64,000 nt of DNA from Simmondsia chinensis (GCA_018398585.1 JAGTTD010000019.1:4439702-4503701); one strand, 5' to 3'; shown: positions 11,689 to 22,154, counted from the first letter of the stretch. Made by a program: numbers and translations. The notes: generated from the letters alone by a model not told the origin.

Positions 11689-13566
11689 CAATCAACAGAG
11701 AGACCTGATGGTAATGCAGGGAGGTCCAGGAGAAGATTAAGGCCAAACGACACTGCTTCAAGGAGTGGGAGTGAAGTGGAGATGAGGACAAGAGACAACA
11801 ATATAAACAAGCTAAGAAGAAAGCAAAGTTAGCAATAAGAGAGGCACAGTCTAAAGCCTTTGAAGAGTTCTATAGAAGGCTGGATACAATTGAGGGGGCT
11901 AGGGACCTCTATAGAATTGCAAAGGCAAGAGAGATGAGGACTAGAGACCTTGACCAAGTAAGGTGCATAAAGGGGGCATATGGACAAGTGCTCGTAAACG
12001 AGCTACAAATTAAAAATAGGTGGAAATCCTACTTTCAGGATTTGCTCAATTGAAAGGGTGATACAGTCGCACGCACAGGAGAGCTACCAGCACCGGTGGA
12101 GCACGGGACCTATAGCTACTGTACCAGAATTAGACCCGAGGAAGTGAGGGAAGCATTGAGGAAAATGGGCAGGAGTAAAGCAGTCGGCCCAGACGGAATA
12201 CCCATTGAGGCATGGAAGTGTACTGGAGAAGTGGGAATCAAGTAGCTGACCAAATTATTCAACCAAATTCTCCAAGGGAAAAAGATGCCTAACGAATGGC
12301 GGAAGAGTACATTAATTCCTGTCTATAAGAACAAATATGACATTCAGAGTTGTGACAACTACAGAGGAATCAAACTAATGTGCCACACCTTGAAGCTTTG
12401 GGAGCGGGTCATAGAAAGAAGGCTTCGGCAAAGAACATGGGTCTCAGAGAACCAATTTGGATTCATGCCAGGTAGATCAACGATAGAAGCCATCCATCTC
12501 CTGAGGAGGTCCAGAAAGTTCTACAGGGATAAACAAAAGGACCTACACATGATTTTCATTGATCTGGAGAATGCATATGATAGAATACCAAGAGAGGTCC
12601 TATGGAGGGTCCTGGAGGGGAAAGGCATCCCACAGCCCTATATACAAGTCATCAAAGACATGTACGAAGACGCCCAAACCAAGGTGCGCACAACTGAAGA
12701 AGATACAGAAGCTTTCCCCATTACAGTGGGGGTACACCAAGGACGAACTCACAAGGCGCATCCAAGAGAACGTGCCTTGGTGCATGCTTTTCGCGGATGA
12801 TATACTCCTTGTGGGGGAAACTAGGGAGGACGTGAATGAGAAACTTGAACTGTGGAGGTTGGCCTTAGAATCGAAAGGTTTAAGACTCAATAGATCTAAG
12901 ACCGAGTATATGGAACTCAAGTTCTGCGCGTCTACCACGCCAAGCACAGAAAGCGTTAAGATTGGATCAGAGTGCATACCACAGAAAGCATGTTTTAAAT
13001 ACTTGAGATCCATGGTGCAACAAGATGGAGAAGTGGATGCAGATGTCAACAATAGGATTAAAGCGGGGTGGCATAAATGAAGGATGACCTCCGCGGTACT
13101 GTGCGATAGGAAGTTCACGTTAAAGTTAAAGGGCAAATACTACAAGACGGTAGTAAGGCCGGCTATATCCTACGTGGCAGAGTGCTGGCCAGTTAAGTGC
13201 CATCACACGCAGAAGTTGAAGGTGGCGGAGATGAGGACGTTAAGATGGATGTGTAGACACACAAGGAAGGACGGGATCAGAAATGACGTTATAAGAAGTA
13301 AATTAGGTGTTGCACCGATAGAGTATAAGTTGAGGGAGCAACGTCTGCGGTGGTTTGGGCATGTTAGAAGGAGACCCACTGATGCCCCTGTCAGAAGATG
13401 CGAAAAATTCCATATTGCAGATGGGAAAAGAGGGAGAGGCCTACCAAAAAAGAGTTGGATGGAGATGATTGGACAAGTTCTCGCCTATCTTAACCTAAAT
13501 GAAGAGATGGCCCTAGATAGAGCTAAATGGAGGATTAGTACTGGTGTACCCAATATAGCGGTGTAG
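10730..13566 (+). pseudogene. LINE endonuclease-reverse transcriptase, broken
   Basis: Remains of one RTE-type polyprotein that nicks target DNA and copies the element RNA. Endonuclease: LRIRTLNIGKL near 10733, LQETRW near 10820, GGDFNGHVG near 11133 and TQIDYMLLR near 11335. Reverse transcriptase: DNYRGIKL near 12355, FGFMPGRSTIEAI near 12458, FIDLENAYDRIPRE near 12556 and the catalytic FADDILL near 12790. A zinc-knuckle-free C-terminal region with RGRGLPKKSW ends near 13566. Breaks: TAG at 11040, frameshifts near 11050 and 11400, a 45-base G run at 11641-11685, stops near 11772, 12052 and 12244, a small out-of-frame deletion near 12737 that removes the block after HQG, and a TGA at 13078. 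Confidence 0.8.
11641..11685 (+). repeat. 45-base poly-G tract inside LINE ORF
   Basis: An uninterrupted run of 45 G lies within the linker between endonuclease and RT. It causes shadow poly-Gly and poly-Pro frames on both strands. The length may be affected by sequencing or assembly. Confidence 0.9.
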
Positions 13567-13900
13567 GAGCACCCAGCACTCGTAGAACAAGAGATTGCCC
13601 GTTTGCCTGGTATGGTGTTGTTGGGTGGCTCAATGCTCCAATGGGGGATGGGAAGAGAGGAAGAGGCCGGCCAAAGAAGAGTGATTGAAGAACTCACCGT
13701 TGCCCTGGTAAGGGGTTGTGAACAACCCCATATTATAGACAGGAAAAAAGGGAGAGGCCGGCCAAATACAAATAAAATAAAATAAAAATAGAAATTAGAT
13801 AGTGACATTTTGACAGGACTTTACCGACCCTAACCTAAATAAAGAGATGGCCCTAGTTTAGAGCTCAGTGCAAGTTTAGGATAGGTTAACAGATTTAGCA
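13420..13900 (+). repeat. Degenerate repeats at LINE 3' coding end
   Basis: The motif AGGGAGAGGC(C)..CCAAA recurs near 13429, 13656 and 13748. TAACCTAAATGAAGAGATGGC at about 13490 recurs as TAACCTAAATAAAGAGATGGC near 13832. The C-terminal coding segment has therefore been partly duplicated, with the later copies decayed. Confidence 0.6.
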
Positions 13901-14060
13901 GTGTTGGAGCTTTGCGCACCTATAATTGCTTGTACGCCCGTTTCATACACAGGATACGTGTTTAGTTGGTCAATTAGTGGCCCAAGGATCTGTCACCTGG
14001 GGGTGCAGGCCTATAGGCTGCTGATACTCTCTATAACTTTCTGCACTCTCCATACCTCTC

Positions 14061-14061
<1 letters not shown>

Positions 14062-14130
<69 letters not shown>
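14062..14130 (+). repeat. Poly-C then (CT)n tract
   Basis: 38 consecutive C are followed by a CT dinucleotide run in the LINE 3' UTR. Confidence 0.9.
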
Positions 14131-14133
<3 letters not shown>

Positions 14134-14464
14134 CCATACCTTCTCTCTCTCTATCTCTTCCTCTCTCTACTCTCTAGGTGCTCTACTTCTTTATATGTTT
14201 GCGCTGCGTCGCATATAGGAGCTCCCCCCCTACATGCTTGTTTGCTTCTACCTTTTGCCCTGACTACGATGATCCCAGGCTCCCATGCGTACATACATAA
14301 TTACATGATTATATGCTTATCGGATTATTTCATTTCATTATATGCCTACACACTTACATGCATACATACCTGGCTCAATTTCTATACTTTATATGCTCTT
14401 TTTACATGTCTACATGCTCTTCTTACATGCCCTTCTTTCTTTCAGGCTCTTCATAACTATCCAA

Positions 14465-14601
14465 TACCAAGTTGGGGGTCCTCGGAAACAGCCTCTCGTC
14501 GGGGTCTCATCCTGACGGGGTAAGGCTGCGTACATCCTACTCCTCCCAAACCCTGCGCAAGCAGGAGCCCTTGTGGCACTGGGACTGTTGTTATTGTTGT
14601 T
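14465..14601 (+). repeat. LINE 3' tail module shared with SINEs
   Basis: TCCTCGGAAACAGCCTCTC, GGCTGCGTACATCC, GCAGGAGCCCTTG and a terminal GTTGTTATTGTTGTT match the tails at 5.81-5.92 kb and 7.32-7.47 kb. Au-type plant SINEs carry a similar tail (established knowledge), and this module is the likely site recognised by the LINE reverse transcriptase (inference). Confidence 0.7.
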
Positions 14602-14618
14602 ACTCTCTCAAACCCTAA

Positions 14619-15125
14619 AATAGAGTTTATATAGGCAAACCCAAAAAACCATATCGGCCCCGTCCTCCACTCCATTACACTTGGCCCATGACAATTATAA
14701 AACCAAGTTCACACAGCAAGCCCAACCATTAATATTTCAAACATAAATTAAATATATTAATTCAACAAATAGCACAATCATTTTAATTCAGATCAAATTC
14801 CAAACGAAAACACAGAAAGAAGCAGCAGCAGAATGTTTATTATAACTGTTCCACAGAATTTATAAATTATATTAAGAAAATTAAAGAGCCAAAATTGTAA
14901 CAAACTTACTTCAGATGAGCATAATCAACCGTAAAACCAACAATACGAATCAGTCGCATTTGTTGAAAGCAAATACACCATGCAATTTGTCATGTTAAGT
15001 TAAAAACAAATGCATTATGTCACGTTATCCAGCATTTGTTAAAACAAACTTAATATGATCAAACATACAATGCATTTATTTCTAACAAATGCACCTGATC
15101 GTTGCTCGGGTCGCAATGCATAGAA
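14619..15125. other. 3' flank of PHT1 gene
   Basis: AT-rich DNA downstream of the transporter gene, including its 3' UTR. The repeated motif AACAAATGCA..ATGTTA lies near 14960-15095. No other gene is present. Confidence 0.5.
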
Positions 15126-16733
15126 TCAGACAGGAACAGTCCTGTTGTCAGCAACATGTGCTGCTTCATCCTCGTTCTCCCCTGACATCTCCTCTAGAGA
15201 CTTGCCCTTTGATTCAGGCACCAAGAATGTCATAAAGAAGCCTAACCCGCATGCCCCCGCCAGTATAAGCAGCGCCTTCTGTATCCCAAGCCCGGGCTGG
15301 TAACCTGCATCGGTCTTGCTCCGGTCCGGGCTCTGTGCCACGTACAAGAACCCGAAGGCCCCAATGATTGCCCCTGCTTTCCCTGCTGCGGATGAGATCC
15401 CGTGGCAGGTTGATCGCAGCCGCGCTGGGAAGATCTCGGCTGGTACTACGAATGTGGTTTCGTTGGGCCCGAAGTTGGCAAAAAAGAAGGTGAGCCCGTA
15501 CATTACCACGAAGCCAATGTGGTTTCCTGGGATGGTCCAGTGGGGGTATGGAATGGCTATGGCGAACATGAACACGGCCATCATAAAAAACCCCATGAGT
15601 TGTATGGCGAACCTACCCATGACATCGATTAAGGCAACGGTGAACCAGTAACCTGGTACGGCCCCACAAAGGGAGACAAGGGTTTGTGCGCGTGCCACCA
15701 TGTAAACCTCCTCTAGAGCGCTCATGGTGGGCGCGGGAGAGAGCCAACCTACCGCGCTAAAGATGTCTTTTTGAAAGAGGTTGTTGCTATAAAACGCAAT
15801 GTCAAGGAGGAACCAAGTGCTAGTGGTTCCTAATAGGTGAAGCCCGTGTCTTCTCAAGAACTGCTTAGAGAAGAGACCCCAAGTGTTTGAATTAGTTTGG
15901 TTGACCATTGTTTGGTCGACTTTTTCTTGGTCGTCTTCAAGCTCGACGTCTAGAACTTTGGACATGTCCAAAGCGGCTTGCTTGGCGTTTTTGGCCACCA
16001 GGGCAGTGTACCTAGCAGTCTCTGGCATCTTCATTCGCCAATAGTAGGTGACCAAAGCCGGGAGGGCACCAAACATAAGAATAATTCTCCATACATAATC
16101 AGCTTGCGGGACAAGCGAGGCAGCCGCGTTGGCTTCATACGAAGGCGCAGGAAACGCGCCCTTAAACGCAGCGGATACAATAAGAGCGATGATTCCACCA
16201 GTGAGATTTCCAAACCCCTGCATGGCAAACACCGCAGCAATAAACGCGCCCCTGGTTTTCTTATTGGCATACTCTGACATGATTGTAGCCGAAAGCGGGT
16301 AGTCCCCGCCTATGCCAAATCCAAGCCAGAACCTGAAAAAACATAGGCTAGCCATGACAGCCGTAGGCGCCTTGCTAAATGACAAGCCAGAAGCCAAAGA
16401 ACATAGCACCATGAGCATAAGGGTCATGCCATAGACCCTCTTCCTACCCATCTTGTCACCGAGCCACCCAAAGAAGAGCTGCCCTGACAAAGTCCCACAA
16501 TAGGCAACGCCATTGACAGCAGAAGAGATACTGGGAGGTAAAGTTCCGGGATTGGATGCACCCGGAACAGTGTAGTAGATGCGTCCAAGAAGCTTGGTGA
16601 CAAGCGAGATGCAGAAGAGGTCATAGGCGTCGGTGAAAAAGCCCATGCCTGCAATTAAAATTGCGGTGAAATGGTACCATTGTGTCTTGGCTTGGTCAAG
16701 TGCATCGAGTACTTTGAGTTGTTCTCTAGCCAT
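15126..16733 (-). CDS. PHT1 high-affinity phosphate transporter
   Basis: Intact single-exon gene of 535 aa, the usual PHT1 size. PHT1 proteins are plasma-membrane phosphate/H+ symporters of the major facilitator superfamily, with 12 helices and a central cytoplasmic loop. The start [13 protein letters not shown] is the canonical PHT1 N-terminus. Visible landmarks: FFTDAYDLF (32-40, with the conserved D35 and D38), R134 in the [10 protein letters not shown] block, the PHT1 signature [13 protein letters not shown] (142-154, D144), a variable loop about 245-285, [11 protein letters not shown] (306-316, D311 and Y315), FFFANFGPN, and the C-terminal [19 protein letters not shown]. All transport residues I know for this family are in place. 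It is convergent with the decayed PHT1 copy at 5-8.4 kb. The exact PHT1 subgroup cannot be fixed without a tree. Confidence 0.96.
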   Translation of the reverse strand: MAREQLKVLDALDQAKTQWYHFTAILIAGMGFFTDAYDLFCISLVTKLLGRIYYTVPGASNPGTLPPSISSAVNGVAYCGTLSGQLFFGWLGDKMGRKRVYGMTLMLMVLCSLASGLSFSKAPTAVMASLCFFRFWLGFGIGGDYPLSATIMSEYANKKTRGAFIAAVFAMQGFGNLTGGIIALIVSAAFKGAFPAPSYEANAAASLVPQADYVWRIILMFGALPALVTYYWRMKMPETARYTALVAKNAKQAALDMSKVLDVELEDDQEKVDQTMVNQTNSNTWGLFSKQFLRRHGLHLLGTTSTWFLLDIAFYSNNLFQKDIFSAVGWLSPAPTMSALEEVYMVARAQTLVSLCGAVPGYWFTVALIDVMGRFAIQLMGFFMMAVFMFAIAIPYPHWTIPGNHIGFVVMYGLTFFFANFGPNETTFVVPAEIFPARLRSTCHGISSAAGKAGAIIGAFGFLYVAQSPDRSKTDAGYQPGLGIQKALLILAGACGLGFFMTFLVPESKGKSLEEMSGENEDEAAHVADNRTVPV

Positions 16734-16807
16734 TGCTGTTGTTAACTCTCAGTTATTGAGTTATTGGGCTTTGAAGTTCAGAGTTGGAGCAATTATGGGG
16801 ATGCATT

Positions 16808-16840
<33 letters not shown>

Positions 16841-17040
16841 CTCTAAAGGGTGTGGAAGATTCTTATTAGTTTGGAAAGCATGGGGTTTTGCTTGTGCACG
16901 CAGGTTGTATGTCAAAAGATGAATGTGCATTAGATAATTACACAGTGTCAAGGAATCAACTGTCCAAAAAGTTTAAGCTAATGAGTGAAGTTTCAGAATT
17001 TATTCTATACTCTAACATGCCTCCTCATGCGAATATCCTT
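16734..17040 (-). promoter_or_regulatory. PHT1 upstream region with TA run and P1BS match
   Basis: Reading toward the gene, the 5' region holds an (AT)n run at about 16811-16840, which may contain the TATA element. It also holds GAATATCC at 17031-17038, which fits the PHR1-binding site GNATATNC and is about 300 bases upstream of the ATG. P1BS sites mark phosphate-starvation genes (established). The match here lies next to a TRIM LTR, and function is not shown. Confidence 0.45.
16946..17017 (-). repeat. TRIM LTR in the PHT1 upstream region
   Basis: In reverse complement this is TGTTAGAGTATAGAATAAA through GATTCCTTGACA, 72 bases, matching the LTRs of the TRIM at 17146-17439. A polypurine-like GAGGAGGC precedes it on the minus strand, so it is the 3' LTR of a 5'-truncated copy extending to about 17065. 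Confidence 0.6.
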
Positions 17041-17145
17041 TGGGCTTGAAAGGTAAATTTTGCACAGGCTCACCAAGGTTGTCAGAATCGGGATTCTACT
17101 TAGGATCGTTAGGAGTTTATCGAATTGGAAATCGTAAGATTCTAA

Positions 17146-17439
17146 TGCTAGGGCATAAAATCAATCGTGGACCTTCACCCATTAGCTTAACCTTTTTGAA
17201 AAGTTGGTTCTTTGACATGGTATCAAAGCCTTGTTGACCAAGAGGTCACGAATTCAAATCTTGATAACTCTCACTTTCAATATTAATATAATTTAAGCAG
17301 AAGATATAAGGTGAGAGTATGTGCAATAGTCACGCTCAAGCCTAATGATCATTTGCGTGAGGGGGCGTATTAGAACATAAAATCAATGTTGGGCCTTCAC
17401 CTATCAGCTTAAGCTTTTGGAAAAGTTGGTTTTTTGACA
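17146..17439 (+). mobile_element. TRIM retrotransposon
   Basis: Two roughly 72-base direct repeats (17146-17216 and 17368-17439) begin T(G)..TAG..CATAAAATC and end TTTGACA. The left one is followed by TGGTATCAAAGCC, a primer-binding site complementary to initiator tRNA-Met. The right one is preceded by the polypurine run GTGAGGGGGCG. At 294 bases with no coding capacity, this is a textbook terminal-repeat retrotransposon in miniature. Confidence 0.75.
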
Positions 17440-17964
17440 TTTACTACATGTATGGTATGATTATTTTTGATATTAAAATTAGTTGCATAATTTACAAAGT
17501 ATTGTATAAGACCTCAACTTATAAGGATATGTATAAGAAATGTAATCAAATATGATAATATGTTATCATATAACATAGATGTGTCATTACATGCCTAAAG
17601 ATCATGAGAGCTTTCAAGATATAAATATTGCTACTAAAACTTATAAGGTTATAACGTAGTATAAAGTTTAATTTAAGTTTCATTAGAATATATAAAATTT
17701 TAATTTAAATTTCTTTTATTTTAGGGTAAGAATGTAATATTTGTTTACAATATATGCTTGATATTTTTGCTCTTTAACTTTTTATGTATGCATGGTAGGA
17801 TCAGTCTAATTGTAAAATCGTATTATGATCCTATCTGGTAGTTTTGTTTAATGTCAATGGATCGTAACGTTCTACAAATTTAAGATTTTGCTTAGGAATC
17901 GGACCGATCGACAATTGTGGTATCATAGAATCATAAGATTCTAAAATTCAAATCGGGAATTTGA
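17440..17964. other. AT-rich spacer between TRIM copies
   Basis: No gene seen. A cytosine-poor repeat around 17820-17960 (TAAGATTTTGCTTAGGAATCG) resembles 17085-17140, so the two TRIM copies may sit in duplicated surroundings. Confidence 0.3.
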
Positions 17965-17965
17965 T

Positions 17966-18141
17966 AACCATGGGCTCACTTCATACCTCATGCTTAAATT
18001 ATGTTAATATTGAAATGAGGGCTGTTGGGATTCGAACTCGTGACCTTTTGGTCAACAAGGCTCTAATACAATGTCAAGGAACTAATTGTTCCAAAAGCAT
18101 AAGCTGATAGGTGAAGGTCTGAAATTGATTTTATATTCTAA
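17966..18141 (-). mobile_element. Partial TRIM, inverted copy
   Basis: In reverse complement: LTR (18141-18072, ending CCTTGACA), then a PBS-like TTGTATTAGAGCC, then CTTGTTGACCAAAAGGTCAC and an internal region matching the TRIM at 17.2 kb. The distal LTR is missing. Confidence 0.6.
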
Positions 18142-18234
18142 TGCATAAGAGGGCTCATATGATGGGATTGCAGTCAATTTTAACTATTGCTGGCTAATTT
18201 GACATTTTATCGAGTCACAAAGTAGGGTCACAGT

Positions 18235-18500
18235 ATCTGTTGAGGACTCCACATGTGAGTCTAGTATAAGAATCCCACATTGGAGTTGTGAGATTGAATA
18301 GGTCAATATATAAGTATAGCGGGCAACTTTATCTATCGCCAATTGGTTTTAAGATGAAACCCCATTTGTACTTATATGTGAACCTCGTATGCTCCAACTC
18401 CTTGGGTCGAGCCTAAAAGCTCGGTGAAATTTAACGCGGTTTTGTGAACAAGTAGATTTCTCAACCTAGCCTAGATCTAGACTTACCTCCAATGCTCCTT
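18235..18500 (+). repeat. Small LTR-like dispersed repeat
   Basis: AATCCCACATTGG, TATATAAGTATAG and GCCAATTGGTTTTAAGATG occur in the order typical of a small LTR repeat widespread in plant genomes. A diverged relative is at 7680-7790. No second LTR was identified. Confidence 0.35.
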
Positions 18501-18724
18501 TCTTACCGACGTAAAATAAAAAATTTTGATAAGGACAAGGCGTTCATTGTACTTTCCCTGTAAAAGCAATAACATTCACGGGTAGGTTGCTAATTCAAAG
18601 GTTATGGCTAATTGTTAATCATCTGAACATACTTTAACAGGGGAAGTTTACATTTGGTGGGAGAGGATGCCATAATAATTTTTATGGGTTTGACTTTTCA
18701 TCTACACAATTGTTTACATAGCTC

Positions 18725-19736
18725 GGTCTTGTTTGATTACCAAGAAGTAAACGCAGGAAATCAGAATTTATGGAAAATGGGCATTTGCTCTCTTATTTGG
18801 TTACCAGGAAAGTGCAAAACATGGGAAGTTAAAATTTTTTAACAATTTTCAATTCTTTTAAACACAGGAAGTAATTTACCTAAATCTTCTTAGAAAGTCC
18901 GATTTCATATTCTGACAATCGAACACTTTACACCTACCTTCCTAGAAAGTTGATATAAGAATTAAATTCTTGAGAAATACTACAACTTCTATTTTTTTTT
19001 GATAATTATGGGCAAAGCCAAAGTACAACCCGGGCCTCGACAAGGCGAGACCTGAACCATCCCGTAAACGGAGATGGGTACAAAAATCCAGAACAAAATG
19101 GAAAAAATCAGACACAAAAGACAAACAGGGCAACATCACAAAAAACAGGAGAGGACCAGAAGCGAGCAAGGCATCATTTGAATCCGAAGCAATCACACAC
19201 AGCCACACATTCCAGTCGAAGACGAACAACCTCAAGAGGGTGGAAAACAGGAAAGGAATTCCACCCTCCCCCGCATTGCAAGCAAAGTACTAGGAATGGG
19301 ACCGGACAGGGAGGGTACAGAGCTCGCAACACAAAGAAAGGGAAGGAAGACCTGGATTGGCGGGTGAAGTCAGAAAACCTCTTGAGGAATTACATTGTCG
19401 AAGAGACAATGGAGTAGCTGGTGTTTCATATCAACGAAAACACAATCAAACCCTACTAGACTAATCCTGAGAACAAAAATGATGTTGGTACAGGGGTGCT
19501 AACACAGGAAAGTTTTGACTGGAGCAGGACAATAAACAAAGACAGCATAAAAGCGAAAAATAAAAATAAAAATACTAATAATAAAACACCGAACGAGAAG
19601 GACAACCCGGCAAGGGTGGTGATGTGACAGGCTACGGCGCTTGAAGGCGAAGGACGGGCTTCGTGGCGCTAAGGCGAAGGAGGCGAAGGGTGGACTTCTT
19701 ATAAGAATTCAATTCTTGTGTTAACCAAACAAGGCC
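18725..19736. mobile_element. MITE split by a LINE fragment
   Basis: The ends GGTCTTGTTTGATTACC and TTAACCAAACAAGGCC form terminal inverted repeats. The outer sequence matches the uninterrupted MITE at 20434-20747, including GAAGTAAACG, AGAATTCAATTC and GTTAACCAAACAA. About 700 bases of unrelated sequence (18991-19693) have been inserted near the right end. The family resembles Tourist-like MITEs. Confidence 0.6.
18991..19693 (-). mobile_element. 5'-truncated L1-type LINE fragment
   Basis: On the minus strand it ends in poly-A (the plus-strand T run at 18992-19000) and is bounded by the direct repeat ACTTCT (18985-18990 and 19694-19699). The MITE at 20.4 kb supplies the uninterrupted arrangement. 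There is no intact coding sequence. Poly-A tail and truncation fit L1-type rather than RTE-type retroposition. Confidence 0.55.
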
Positions 19737-19929
19737 CTAATAATGGTAACAACATCCGGGGTAAAGGTTAAGGTGTATTAATTAGCATTCAACTACATCC
19801 ACCCGCATTCTATTTTCTTTAAAATATTAAGTTAAAAAAAAAAAAAACTTATTTTTCCTATGAAAGAACAACTTAAATTGTGTAAGGATTAAATGAACTC
19901 CACTGGAAATACATGAACTAAATTGATAT

Positions 19930-20085
19930 TATAGGATAATATTATTGTCGGGGTAAAATTGTTGTTGTGAGAGTGAGATCGTAGTTTTTAAGACAACTTT
20001 GTGACTCTTATTATTTATAAGTTATATTATTGCTCAGACTATAATAATTTTTGCCTCGGTGACAACAAGTCCCTTCATAATATTA
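19930..20085 (+). repeat. Dispersed repeat, inverted copy at 22.3 kb
   Basis: ATTATTGTCGGGGTAAAATTG, GTCGTAGTTTTTAAGA-type core and TATAAGTTATATTA match, in reverse complement, positions about 22270-22440. Both are likely members of a MITE family; terminal repeats were not resolved. Confidence 0.45.
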
Positions 20086-20433
20086 TACAAAATATAAGGA
20101 CTTAAAATATAAATAAATGAGTGTGTTGACAAATGGTCTGACAAGTTTTTAATAATAAGAAGAACCTGTAGCTCAAACAAACAATGCAAGGAAAGTAGAA
20201 AGTCAAAGGAAAGTGCATATAGAATTCAAATGAGTAATTTGATGCATGCAGCTTGCAAAAACAGAAAGTGCATATAGAATTAAAATTTTGATTATTTAAA
20301 TTGCATTCTAACTCAACAACTCATGCAAGAACGATAATAAAAAATTTCAGAATGATACTATAATATGATGATTATGATTCCCATGTAAGGATGTAATACA
20401 ATATGTGCATGCTGACAATGATGGATAAATTCA

Positions 20434-20747
20434 GGTCCCGTTTAGTTATCAGGAAGTAAACGTAACAAATCAAACAATTCATAGAAAGTGGGCATTTGTC
20501 TTTCTTGTTAGTTTACCGGGAAATAGGCAGAACATGAAAATTTCTTAGCAATTTTCAATTCCTTTTTAGCCTCTCCTAGATAAGTCTTAATTCCTTTATA
20601 TTTAACTAGTCCCACTAGGAAGTTTCATTTCCCGTTCTGATAACCAAACACTTTGTACCTACTTCTTGAGAAGTTAATACGAGAATTGAATTCGTAGGAA
20701 ATACAACTTCCTGTAGAATTCAATTCCTATATTAACCAAACAAAGCC
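20434..20747. mobile_element. Tourist-like MITE, uninterrupted
   Basis: Terminal inverted repeats GGTCCCGTTTAGTTATC and TTAACCAAACAAAGCC, 314 bases, non-coding, with a short TA-rich sequence on each side as PIF/Harbinger MITEs prefer. It is the empty-site reference for the split copy at 18725-19736. Confidence 0.6.
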
Positions 20748-21527
20748 TTAAAAAGGCCAAGTTTATTTGTATTTATACTGTTTATGTTTTGAAAACGGAT
20801 TTATCACAACTAGGGATAAATCAAATTAGAAATGCATGTAATTAAACTTATTTTGATCACTTTGTATTATTTTTGGCATTTTTAAGGTGTATTTAACTTC
20901 AACTTGCATTTATGTAGATTCTACTAATGCACCAACTAAGAAGATTTTCACAAATATTTAAATAATAAATGTAAGTAAAGGATATAGACTCAACCCAAAT
21001 ACCAATTGGAGCCTCGAGCAGGGCAAAATGCTCTCAAAATCTTAGAACTCTGGGACAAAGACAAGCTTCTAATTTAATCAGGTTGTTCGGCCTAACAAAC
21101 TTAACTCACGATAAACCAGTTAAGAATAAAAATGACAAGATTGAGATGGAGTAAACCAACTTGAGTCGGAGTTTTAAGATCAACTTAATCAAGCCTAAGG
21201 CTTGACAGCCAAGACCTTAAACCAATAACACAACTTAACTTCACTATGAAGCAAATGTCAGAAACAATGGCAAAAAGTATAGAAATTATACATTTTCGAA
21301 CACTGTCACCAACAATCAAACCACTTGTACTCCAATGGAATGGTGAACAAAGTACAAGGAGAAGTAGAAGAAAAGGCACAAGTGTGCTTAAAAATGAAAT
21401 GTAAAATTTCGATGTAAAGCCTATGGTTACCTTACTTATAATCTTGAGGATAACTAGCTTCCTCGAGCTCTTTTCCTGTTCATTCGTCACCTTTTAGGGG
21501 AATCAATGCCCTCCATGTCATCTCAAG
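20748..21527. other. AT-rich intergenic DNA
   Basis: Nothing recognised. A 101-codon minus-strand frame at 21185-21490 has no family resemblance. Confidence 0.4.
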
Positions 21528-22154
21528 TAGGGGTGTAAATGATCCAAGTTGCTCGCGAGTAGCTCGAATAAAACTCGCCTCGAACTCGAATTAATTGAGT
21601 TCGAGTTCGAGTATCAAAAGATACTTGATTAAGTACTCGACTCGATACTTGAATTGATACTCGGCTAGTATAAAATAGTTCTTGTGTATGATTTTCTTTT
21701 GAAACGGATGGCTTATGAAATTAATAGTAGAATGAAAGAAGAAAGATTGAATTCCTTGTAAAAGATAACATGTTACATTTATGATGGAGTGAAAGAACTT
21801 GTATTTGATTTGCTTGTATCTTTTGAAACTCAAGTTTTGATGCACATTTGCTATTAATATATCGTTGATTTATGGTTGTATATGTTAAAACATAGTGTGG
21901 GTAATAATTGAGTATTCAAATTGAGTATAACTAATGTTCGAGTATATGAAATAATATTATAATGGAGCTCGTTTATTCAACATTCACATGCACAATAAAC
22001 GAGTACTCGAGTCAAGTCGAGTACTCAAATAGTTAATCGAGTTCAAATTCAAGCAAAATTTACTACTTGAATCGAGTTCAAGTACCCGAGTAGTTAATCG
22101 AGTTCGAGTCGAGTACTGAGATACTCAGCTCGACTCAACTCGATTACACCCCTA
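21528..22154. mobile_element. hAT-type MITE
   Basis: Terminal inverted repeats TAGGGGTGTAAATGATC and CTCGATTACACCCCTA. The subterminal DNA is packed with GAGTTCGAGT/ACTCGAACTC motifs, and the interior is AT-rich. Flanking octamers ATCTCAAG and ATCTTGAG agree at 6 of 8 bases, the TSD length expected for hAT. Non-coding. Confidence 0.75.

Larger units (their letters stand above)
9801..14601 (+). mobile_element. RTE-type LINE, near full length
   Basis: The inserted unit is bounded by the direct repeats ACTCTCAAACCCTAA (9786-9800) and ACTCTCTCAAACCCTAA (14602-14618). Parts in order: a C-rich, CAC-rich leader (9801-10670) with several poly-C runs; an AP-endonuclease plus reverse-transcriptase frame (10730-13566); a pyrimidine-rich 3' region with a 38-base C run (14062-14099) followed by (CT)n; and a 3' module at 14465-14601 ending in TTG repeats. 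One APE-type endonuclease followed directly by RT, with a TTG-type tail instead of poly-A, fits the plant RTE clade. The element is dead, with many frame breaks. Confidence 0.8.

Noticed and set aside
11514..11810. Minus-strand polyproline protein
   Set aside because: It is the complement of the 45-base G run inside the LINE coding region.
15316..16277. Plus-strand frames opposite PHT1
   Set aside because: Antisense shadows of the strongly biased PHT1 coding sequence.
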